Assembly (NCBI GenBank): GCA_903813345.2
Contig: CAIIXF020000002.1
Span: 10,994,150 to 11,058,149, forward strand
Length of the DNA: 64,000 bases
Direction: 5' to 3'
From: Owenia fusiformis
Taxonomy: Eukaryota; Annelida; Polychaeta; Sabellida; Oweniidae
Below, piece after piece: positions 46,892 through 57,400 of the stretch. Both the position numbers and the translations under genes were made by a program. How positions within the stretch are numbered: the first letter of the stretch is position 1; each line of letters begins with the position of its first letter. The notes beneath the pieces were generated by a model. That model saw only the letters and a program-made list of their open reading frames with translations. It did not search any database and had not been told where the DNA came from.

Positions 46892-48645
46892 ATTGTTTTT
46901 GCCTGTTTTCTTTATTATTATTATTATTATTCTTTTTTCTTCCTCCTCGCCAAAGTTCTCGTCAACTATAACAGCTTACTTAATCCAACTAACATGGTTA
47001 ACTAAGGACTGTATCCGGCTTTCTGGGAAATTAGGTCAACTTTTTATCTAGGTCAAAGGTCAAGAACTAGGTCACAATATTGTGTTTTCACTTTTTTGCC
47101 AGTTTTCTCAGTCGTCATTCAGTATTTTCGCTCCTGTTTTTTTTCATCATGTTCCTTTGAAAAAACGCTAATTCCGAAAGGCAAATCGTTTTTTGATTAC
47201 TCTTACCGATTTTGAGATATATGGCGTCCGAAAAGTAGGTCAGAACAGCAAGTTCTCCAAATTCAACATATGAATTATAAAATAAGTGTAGAATTTTCTC
47301 AGGAATCTGAATCTGCAAACCAAATTTCGATCAGACTTCCGGTTCGGAAGTTATGGCGTTTTGAAAGCTCAAAAATAGCTAAATTTGTGCCCCATGTTAA
47401 GTCGATGGGAAAAAAGATTTTTTTGAAGTGTAATATACGAGATATAGACTGAGTACAGCTTAATATAATGATAGCCCTTAAAAGAAGGGGACCTAAAAAG
47501 CCAACTAGCTTCAAAATCTGGACAGCAAAATGCCTAGGTCAAAATCTAGGTCAAATTCATAGTTTTTCCTTATTTTTGTGATTCTGACACTACATTTTAA
47601 TGATTTGCTTCAAAATTTTGTATACAGGTAGCAAAGAGTGTGCTAATAGTGTGAGCCTTTTGCCGTCAGAAAGTATTTTGACCCACTTTTGAGATATGGT
47701 GTCCGAAAAGTAGGTCAAAATAAAAAATTCTCCAAATTCAACGTATGAGTTATGAATTAAGGGTAGAATTTTCCCAGGAATCCGAATCTGCAAACCAAAT
47801 TTCGATCTGACTACTGGTTCGGAAGTTATGGCGTGTCCAAAAAGTAGGTCAAAATAAAAAAAAATCCAAGTTTAACGTATGAGTTATGAATTAGGGGTAG
47901 AATTTTTTCAGGAATCCGAATCTGCAAACTAAATTTCGATCCGACTTCCGGTTCGAAAGTTATGGCATTTTGAAAGCTCAAAAATCGCTAAAATTGGTGC
48001 CCCACGTTATGGCAATGGGAAAAACGATTTTTTTTGAAGTGTAAATTACGAGATATAGACTAAGTACAGCTTCAAATAATGAAAGCCTATAAAAGAAACG
48101 GACCTCAAAAGCTATCTAGCTTCAAAATTTGGACACCAAAATGCCTAGGTCAAAATCTAGGTCAAATTTATAGTTTTAACTTATTTTTTAGATTCTGACG
48201 CTACACTCTAATTATTTGCTTCAAAATTTTGTATACAGGTAGCAAAAAGTGAGTTAATAGTGTTAGCCTTTTGCCGTCAGAAAGTATTTTGACCGACTTT
48301 TGAGATATGGTGTCCGAAAAGTAGGTCAAAATAAAAAGTTCTCAAAATTTAAAGTATGAGTAATGAATTAAGGGTAGAATTTCCTCAGGAATCCGAATCT
48401 TTAAACCAAATTTCAATCCAACTTCTGGTTAGATAGTTATATCGGTTTGAAGTCTCGAAAAGTCGATCTGATGATATCTCCATGTTAAGCCAATGGAGTC
48501 GAAGATAACATTCTTAAGAGTCGTCTCAATGTCTATATTCTAGATGACTCAGCTTATTCTGGATGACTCAGCTTACAAGTTTTCTGGATGACTCAGCTTT
48601 AAAATCTGGAGTCTTAAATTGAACTTGTTCAATTTACATGTCTAG
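46865..48645 (+). mobile_element. Helentron-like element A3, innermost, complete (1.78 kb)
   Basis: Starts with the GACTCC palindrome and a (TTA)n tract. Its body begins CTTCCTCCTCGCC, with ATCTAGGTCAAAGGTCAAGA soon after. It contains three ~480-bp units, each with TTTTGAGATAT, CCGAATCTGCAAACCAAATT and GGAAGTTATGG. The 3' end has ATCTGGAGTC (half of the 5' palindrome), the hairpin TTGAACTTGTTCAA and CTAG. An asymmetric terminal inverted repeat, a 3' hairpin and a CTAG end, with no protein, fit a non-autonomous Helitron/Helentron. Confidence 0.75.
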
Positions 48646-51084
48646 TTATTATTATTATTATTATTCTTTCAGAATCTTCCTCCTTCCCAGATTTCTCACC
48701 AACTAAAAGAATTTACTTTAAGCTGCTTACATGATCAACTAGGGGCAGTACCTGGGATGATGGGAAATTAGGTCAAATTTTTATCTAGGTCAAGGGTCAA
48801 GAACTAGGTCAAATCAAGGTCAAATCAACATTCTGTCAATTATCTTCGTTGTTGTTTGTCGTAACTACTTCATCTTAGTTTTTTCATGTAGCTTAGAAAA
48901 AAACAAATCGAGAGTGTGCCATCCGTTTTTTGATTACTCTTAGCGATTTTGAGATATGGCGTCCTGAAAGTAGGTCAAAACCAAAAAGTTCTCCAAATTT
49001 AACATATGAGCTATGAAATAAGGGTAGAATTTTCTCAGGAATCCGAATCTGCAAACCAAATTTTGATCCGACTTCCCGTTCGGAAGTTATGGCGTTTTGA
49101 AAGCTCAAAAATCGCTAAATTTGGTGCCCATGTTAAGTCAATGGGAAAAAAGATTTTTTTGAAGTGAAAAATACGAAATATAGACTGAGTTCAGCTAAAT
49201 ATAACGAAAGCTTTTAAAAGAAGGGGACCTCACAAGCCATCTAGCTTCAAAATTTGGACACCAAAATGCCTAGGTCAAAATCTAGGTCAAATTCAAAGTT
49301 TTTCCTTATTTTTGCGATTCTGACACAACAGATTAATTATATTCTTCGAAATTTTGTATACATGTAGCTAAGAGTCTGCTAATAGTGTTAGCCTTTTGCC
49401 GTCAGAAAGTATTTTGCCCCATTTTTGAGATATGGTGTCCGAAAAGTAGGTCAAAATAATTTTTTTTCAAAATTTGACATTTGAGTTATGAATTAAGTAT
49501 AGAATTTTCTCAGGAATCCGAATCTGCAAACCAAATTTCGATCCGACTTCCGGTTTGGAAGTTATGGCGTGTCCGAAAAGTAGGTCAAAATAAAAAGTTT
49601 CCAAATTTAACGTATGAGCTATGAATTAAGGATAGAATTTTCTCTGGAATCCAAATCTGCAAACCAAATTTCGATCCGACTTCCGGTTCGGAAGTTATGG
49701 CGTTTTGAAAGCTCAAAAATCGCTAAATTTGGTGCCCCATGTTATGTCAATGGGAAAAAATATTTTTTTGAAGTGTAAAATACGAGATATAGACTAAGTA
49801 CAGCTAAACATAATGGAAGCCCATAAAAGAAGGGGACCTCAAAACCTTCTAATTTTGAAAATGTGGACAACAAAATGCCTAGGTCAAAATCTAGGTCAAA
49901 TTCAAAGCTTTTCCTTATTTTTGCGATTCTGACACTACACTTTAATTATATTCTTCGAAATTGTGTATACATGTAGCCAAGAGTGTGCTTATAGTGTTAG
50001 CCTTTTGCCGTCAAAAAGTATTTTGACCCACTTTTGAGATATGGTGTCCCAAAAGTAGGTCAAAATAAAAAAAATCTTCAAATGTAACGTATGAGTTATG
50101 AATAAGGGGTAGAATTTTATCAGGAATCCGAATCTGCAAATCAAATTTTGATTTGACCTCCTGTTCGGAAGTTATGGTGTTTTGAAAGCTCAAAAATCGC
50201 TAAATTTGCTGCCCCATGTTATGTCAATGGGAAAAAAGATTTTTTTGAAGTGTAAAATACGAGATATAGACTGAGTACAGCTTAATATAATGAAAGCCTA
50301 TTAAAGAAGGGGACCTCGAAGGCTACTTAGCTCCAAAATTTGGACACCAAAATGCCTAGGTCAAAATCTAGGTCAAATTTATAGTTTTCCCTTATTTTTG
50401 CGATTCTGACACTATATTTAAATGATTTGCTTTAAGATTTTGTATACAGGTAGCAAAGAGTATGCTAATAGTGTTAGCGTTTTGCCGTCAGAAAGTATTT
50501 TGACCCACCTTTGAGATATGGTGTCCGAAAAGTAGGCCAAAGTTAAAAGTTTTCCAAATTTAACGTATGAGTTATGAATTAAGGGTAGAATTTTCTCAGA
50601 AATCTAGATCTGCAAACCAAATTTCGATCCGACTACTTGTTCTGAAGTTATGGCGTTTTGAAATCTCAAAAATCGCTAAATTTGGTGCCCAATGTTAAAT
50701 CAATGGGACCGAATAATTTTTTGAAGTATAAAAATACGAGATATAGAATGAGTACAGCTAAACATAATGAAAGCCCATAGAAGAAGGGGACCTCAAAAGC
50801 TGCTTTCCTTCAAAGTTTGGACACCAAAATACCTAGTTCAAAATCTAGGTCAAATTCATAGTTTTTTTTTATTTTGCGATTCTGACACTACACTTCAATG
50901 ATATTCTCCGAAATTTTGTATACTTGTAGCAAAGAGTGTGCTAATAATGTTAACATTTTGTCGTCAATATGTTTTTTGACCCACTTTTGAGATATGGTGT
51001 CCGAAATGTAGGTCAAAATAAAAAGTTCCCCAATTTTAAAGTATGAGTTATGAATTAGGGGTAGAATTTCCTCAGGAATCCGGA

Positions 51085-54046
51085 GGGTGTCTACAAAACT
51101 AAGACCTAAGACCTACAAAACTAAGACCCCCACGTAATAAAACTAAGACCCTGTTATAAAACTAAGACCCCCACGTTATAAAACTAAGACCCTGTTATAA
51201 AACTAAGACCCCCCACGTAATAAAACTAAGACCCTGTTATAAAACTAAGACCCTCCACGTAATAAAACTAAGACCCTGTTATAAAACTAAGACCCCCCAC
51301 GTAATAAAACTAAGACCCTGTTATAAAACTAAGACCCCCTACGTTATAAAACTAAGACCCTGTTATAATACTAAGACCCCCCACGTAATAAAACTAAGAC
51401 CCTGTTATAAAACTAAGACCCCCCACGTTATAAAACTAAGACCCTGTTATAAAACTAAGACCCTCCACGTAATAAAACTAAGACCCTCCACGTAATAAAA
51501 CTAAGACCCTGTTATAAAACTAAGACCCCCCACGTTATAAAACTAAGACCCTGTTATAAAACTAAGACCCCCCACGTAATAAAACTAAGACCCTGTTATA
51601 AAACTAAGACCCCCCACGTAATAAAACTAAGACCCTGTTATAAAACTAAGACCCTCCACGTAATAAAACTAAGACCCTGTTATAAAACTAAGACCCCCAC
51701 GTTATAAAACTAAGACCCTGTTATAAAACTAAGACCCCCCACGTAATAAAACTAAGACCCTGTTATAAAACTAAGACCCCCCACGTTATAAAACTAAGAC
51801 CCCCCACGTTATAAAACTAAGACCCTGTTATAAAACTAAGACCCCCCACGTAATAAAACTAAGACCCTGATATAAAACTAAGACCCCCCACGTAATAAAA
51901 CTAAGACCCTGTTATAAAACTAAGACCCTCCACGTAATAAAACTAAGACCCTGTTATAAAACTAAGACCCCCCACGTTATAAAACTAAGACCCTGTTATA
52001 AAACTAAGACCCCCACGTTATAAAACTAAGACACTGTTACAAAACTAAGACCCCCACGTAATAAAACTAAGACACTGTTACAAAACTAAGACCCCCACGT
52101 AATAAAACTAAGACCCTGTTATAAAACTAAGACCCCCCAGAATATTTTGAATTTTTCAGAAAATGTGTCCAACATATTGCTCTAAATGATAGGAACTTTG
52201 AAATTTTGATTAAATTTCTAGAAATAGTCTAGAGAAAAAATGAAAAAAAATGAAAAAAATGATTTGAAAAGAGGTCTATTTTCCTTTTTCTGACCACAAT
52301 TTTTGTTTCAGACAATTTTTCTTATTTTCAAAGCTCCTATCATTTGAAGCAATATATTGGGCATATTTTCTGAAAAATCAAAATATTATGTTCAGTGACC
52401 TTACCGATACCCTTACTTTTAACTTTTTTTAGTCACATTTTCAGAGGGCTGAAAAACCATTTCAGCATGGTTAGGGTCATTTTGACATGACCATTGTGAT
52501 CCTGGTCATGTAAATGATAAATGGGAGTAGTAAAAATGACTGAAGATCAAAGCAGAACTCTGCTATCTTAGTTCAAAAAATCTAAAATCACATGGTTTTT
52601 TCATTTCCTGTTTGGTGTAAATTTCGAATAACTTCTCCAAGACCTTAAGCTTATCTTTATATCTATATCTATAAGACTATCTTTTGTAGAATCTGTATGT
52701 TACTGGGGAACACATGTGCCAGAGGCAAGACTACCTCGCGAGCAGAGCAAGGCACGGTGATTGATTCTTAGTTTTATAACAGGGTCTTAGTTTTATAACA
52801 GGGTCTTAGTTTTACAACGTGGGGGGTCTTAGTTTTATAACAGGGTCTTAGTTTTATAACGTGGGGGGTCTTAGTTTTATAACAGGGTCTTAGTTTTATT
52901 ACGTGGGGGGTCTTAGTTTTATAACAGGGTCTTAGTTTTATAACGTGGGGGGTCTTAGTTTTATAACAGGGTCTTAGTTTTATTACGTGGAGGGTCTTAG
53001 TTTTATAACAGGGTCTTAGTTTTATTACGTGGGGGGTCTTAGTTTTATAACAGGGTCTTAGTTTTATTACGTGGGGGGTCTTAGTTTTATAACAGGGTCT
53101 TAGTTTTATAACGTGGGGGGTCTTAGTTTTATAACGTGGGGGGTCTTAGTTTTATAACAGGGTCTTAGTTTTATTATGTGGGGGGTCTTAGTTTTATAAC
53201 AGGGTCTTAGTTTTATAACGTGGGGGTCTTAGTTTTATAACAGGGTCTTAGTTTTATTACGTGGAGGGTCTTAGTTTTATAACAGGGTCTTAGTTTTATT
53301 ACGTGGGGGGTCTTAGTTTTATAACAGGGTCTTAGTTTTATTACGTGGGGGGTCTTAGTTTTATAACAGGGTCTTAGTTTTATAACGTGGGGGGTCTTAG
53401 TTTTATAACAGGGTCTTAGTTTTATTACGTGGAGGGTCTTAGTTTTATTACGTGGAGGGTCTTAGTTTTATAACAGGGTCTTAGTTTTATAACGTGGGGG
53501 GTCTTAGTTTTATAACAGGGTCCTAGTTTTATTACGTGGGGGGTCTTAGTATTATAACAGGGTCTTAGTTTTATAACGTATGGGGTCTTAGTTTTATAAC
53601 AGGGTCTTAGTTTTATTACGTGGAGGGTCTTAGTTTTATAACAGGGTCTTAGTTTTATAACGTGGGGGGTCTTAGTTTTATAACAGGGTCTTAGTTTTAT
53701 TACACGGGGGGTCTTAGTTTTATAACAGGGTCTTAGTTTTATAACGTGGGGGGTCTTAGTTTTATAACAGGGTCTTAGTTTTATAACGTGGGGGGTCTTA
53801 GTTTTATAACAGGGTCTTAGTTTTATTACGTGGGCGGTCTTAGTTTTATAACAGGGTCTTAGTTTTATAACGTGGGGGTCTTAGTTTTATAACAGGGTCT
53901 TAGTTTTATTACATGGGGGGTCTTAGTTTTATAACAGGGTCTTAGTCTTATAACGTGGGGGGTCTTAGTTTTATAACAGGGTCTTAGTTTTATTACGTGG
54001 GGGGTCTTAGTTTTGTAGGTCTTAGGTCTTAGTTTTGTAGACACCC
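51085..54046. mobile_element. 2.96-kb foldback (TU/FB-like) element inside A2
   Basis: Termini GGGTGTCTACAAAACTAAG and its reverse complement, flanked by the perfect 10-bp direct repeat GGAATCCGGA (51075-51084 and 54047-54056). The arms (51085-52137 and 52766-54046) consist of alternating 19- and 22-bp subunits, TAAAACTAAGACCCTGTTA and TAAAACTAAGACCCCCCACG plus TA/TT, about 25 and 30 pairs. The 628-bp centre holds a copy of repeat family R (52260-52640). No transposase frame exists. Long inverted arms made of short tandem repeats are the hallmark of Drosophila FB and sea-urchin TU elements. The uninterrupted target is preserved in A1 near 56271. Confidence 0.9.
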
Positions 54047-54184
54047 GGAATCCGGATCTGAAATCAAAATTGCAATCCGACCCCCGGTTTAGATTCTACG
54101 CCATTTTGAAGTTTGAAATTCGCACTTGCCAGTATTCACGATGCAGATTGATCAAATATACTTTCAAAAATTCCTGCATACCCT

Positions 54185-54415
54185 ACTTTACCTCTCTACC
54201 TACTCAGCTACTTATTTGACTACTTACTCAACTACTTAATTAGTTATTTCTTACTTAGCAACTTACTCAGCTACTAACTCAGGTACTTACTCAGCTACTT
54301 ACTCAGCTACCTACTCAGCTTTTTACTCAGTTACTTACTCAGCTACTTACTCAACGACTACTAAGGTACTTACTCAGCTAATTACTCAGTTACTTACTCA
54401 GCTCTTTACTGATCA
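54185..54415. repeat. 12-bp minisatellite CTACTTACTCAG
   Basis: About 18 degenerate copies of (AG)CTACTTACTC near the 3' end of A2. The same array recurs at 56410-56637 near the 3' end of A1, so it is part of the element family. A3 lacks it. An internal short tandem array close to the 3' end is common in Helentron-derived elements. Confidence 0.75.
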
Positions 54416-57400
54416 ATCTAGGTCAAATAAATCTGGAGTCTTAAATTGAACTTGTTCAATTTCACAAATCTAGTTATTCTTCCTCTTCCTCCTTCCCAGA
54501 TTTCTCACCAACTAGAAGAGCTTACTTTAAGCTGCTTACATGATTAACTAGGGAATGTATCTGGGATGATGGGAAATTAGGTCAAATTTTTATCTAGGTC
54601 AAAGGTCAAGAACTAGGTCAAATCCAGTACTTTGTCACTTTTTCCCATTATCTCGGTCGTCCTTCAATATTTTTGATCCTGGTTTTTTTCATTGTGTTCC
54701 TCATAAAAAAGTAGAAAACCTAGGGTCGATTTAGTTTTTTGGTATCTCAAACCGATTTCGAGATATCAGTGTCCGAAAACGAGGTCCAAAAAAAATTTCA
54801 CCGAATCCAATGTCCAGGATATCAGTCTTATAGAAAATTATCTCAGGATTCCGAATCTGAAAACCAAATTTCGATCTGACTTCCGGTTCAGAAGTTATGG
54901 CGTTTTGAAAATTCAAAAATCGCTAAATTTGGTGCCCCATGTTAATTCAATGGGAAAAAATATTTTTTTGAAGTGTAAAATACGAGATATAGACTAAGCA
55001 CAGCTTAACATAATGGAAGCCCATAAAAGAAAGGGACCACAAGACCTTCTTTTCATAAAAATTTGGACACCAAAATGCCTAGGTAAAAATCTAGGTCAAA
55101 TTCAAAGTTTTTCCTTAATTTTGCGATTCTGACACTACAGATTATTTATATTCTTCGAAAATTTGTATACATGTAGCCAAGAGTGTGCTAATAGTGTTAG
55201 CCTTTTGCCGTCAGAAAGTATTTTGACCCACTTTTGAGATATGGTGTCCGAAAAGTAGGTCAAACTAAAAAGTTCTCCAAATGTAACGTATGAGTTATGA
55301 ATTAAGGGTAGAATTTTATCAGGAATCCGAATCTGCAAACCAAATTTCAATCCGACTTTTGGTTTGGAATTTATGTCGTTTTGATAGCTCAAAAATCGCT
55401 AAATTTGGTGCCCCATGTTATGTCAATGGGAAAAAAGATTTTTTTGAAGTGTAAAATACGAGATATAGACTGAGTACAGCTTAATATAATGAAACCCTGT
55501 TAAAGAAGGGGACCTTGAAGGCTACTTAGCTCCAAAATTTGGACACCAAAATGCCTAGGTCAAAATCTAGGTCAAATTTATAGTTTTCCCTTATTTTTGC
55601 GATTCTGACACTATATTTAAATGATTTGCTTTAAAATTTTGTATACAGGTAGCAAAGAGTATGCTAATAGTGTTAGCGTTTTGCCGTCAGAAAGTATTTT
55701 GACCCACTTTTGAGATACGGTGTCCGAAAAGTAGGCCAAAGTTAAAAGTTTTCCAAATTTAACGTATGAGTTATGAATTAAGGGCAGAATTTTCTCAGAA
55801 ATCTAGATCTGCAAACTAAATTTCGATCCGACTACTTGTTCTGAAGTTATGGCGTTTTGAAATCTCAAAAATCGCTAAATTTGGTGCCCCATGTTAAATC
55901 AATGGGACCGAATAATTTTTTGAAGTATAAAAATACGAGATATAGAATGAGTACAGCTAAACATAATGAAAGCCCATAGAAGAAGGGGACCTCAAAAGCT
56001 ACTTTCCTTCAAAGTTTGGACACCAAAATACCTAGTTCAGAATCTAGGTCAAATTCATAGTTTTTTTTATTTTGCGATTCTGACACTACACTTTAATGAT
56101 ATTCTCCGAAATTTTGTAAACTTGTAGCAAAGAGTGTGCTAATAATGTTAACATTTTGCCGTCAATAAGTTTTTTGACCCACTTTTGAGATATGGTGTCC
56201 GAAATGTAGGTCAAAATAAAAAGTTCTCCAATTTTAAAGTATGAGTTATGAATTAGGGGTAGAATTTCCCCAGGAATCTGGATCTGAAATTAAAATTGCA
56301 ATCCGACCCCCGGTTTAGATTCTACGCCATTTTGAAGTTTGAAATTCGCACTTGCCAGTATTCACGATGCAGATTGATCAAATATACTTTCAAAAATTCC
56401 TGCATACCCTACTTTACCTCTCTACCTACTCAGCTACTTATTTGACTACTTACTCAATTACTTAATTAGTTATTACTTCCTTTGCAACTTACTCAGCTAC
56501 TAACTCAGGTACTTACTCAGCTACTTACTCAGCTACCTACTCAGCTTTTTACTCAGTTACTTACTCAGCTACTTACTCAACTACTACTAAGGTACTTACT
56601 CAGCTAATTACTCAGTTACTTACTCAGCTCTTTACTGATCTATCTAGGTCAAATAAATCTGGAGTCTTAAATTGAACTTGTTCAATTTCACAAATCTAGT
56701 TATTCTTCCAAAGCATTTTTCTCCTACTTCCAACTAGCTTTCAACTACCTACTATATGATCCTACTAGGAACCTTGTCTGGAATAGGGGGGAAAATATTT
56801 TTTATCTAGGTCAAGGTCAAAGGTCAAAATCTAGGTCAAATCTAAGTTTTTTTTCAAGTTTCTCAAGTTTGTCATTATACTTCATTATTTCTTGCGATGA
56901 ATTTAACTGAAACTACATTTAAGTATTCTCTACAAATTGTTCACTATATGTCAGCATTAAATTTTTACCGTTTTTGAGATATTTGACGTCAAAAAACGGT
57001 CAAAAAAGGTCATTTTTCAACTTGCTTCAATCTGACCAAATTTTTTTTACAAATCATCTACAAGTTCCCAGGAGTCCAAATCTGACCTCAGATTTGACCT
57101 TTGACCTTCGGTTGACCTTCAGTGACCTCCGAAAGGTCAAAAAAGTTGATTTTTCAAATCGATTTTCTGGATTCAAATTTAGGTATATCTATTCACAAAA
57201 GACCTTCTGAGGTCTAAAAAAGTAAAATTTGCAAGGTCAAAGGTCAAGGTCATCAAACGAAATCACAAACTGTGTTTTCTAAGTTTCTCAAAATTGGAGA
57301 CTACAAATCAATTTTTTTTACTGAAAGTCAGAATATATATTCCTCTAAAGGCTCTACACATATTAGCAATTGACTATTTATTAAAATTTTGCTCCAGTTT

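Larger units (their letters stand above)
46811..54473 (+). mobile_element. Helentron-like element A2, interrupted by A3 and a foldback element
   Basis: By nesting order the start at 46811 belongs to the body at 48646-54473. That body opens CTTCCTCCTTCCCAGATTTC, carries ~480-bp units like A3, a 12-bp minisatellite (CTACTTACTCAG, ~54185-54415), and ends ATCTGGAGTC, hairpin, CTAG at 54473. Its own length without A3 and the foldback insert would be about 2.9 kb. Confidence 0.65.
46754..56699 (+). mobile_element. Helentron-like element A1, outermost of family A
   Basis: By nesting order the start at 46754 pairs with the body at 54474-56699, which opens CTTCCTCTTCCTCCTTCCC and ends ATCTGGAGTC, TTGAACTTGTTCAA, CTAG. 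From ~54900 on it is closely similar to the A2 body (for example 55480-56290 against 50280-51085), so A1 and A2 are close relatives. It holds the empty version of the foldback target. Confidence 0.65.

Noticed and set aside
47115-50193. Several minus-strand frames sharing the phrase LQIRIPEKILPL
   Set aside because: They recur because the ~480-bp unit of the Helentron-like bodies recurs; frames are short and differ in length in every copy.
51100-54030. Regularly spaced short repeats resembling a CRISPR array
   Set aside because: Units are contiguous with no unique spacers, form two inverted arms, and lie in animal DNA.
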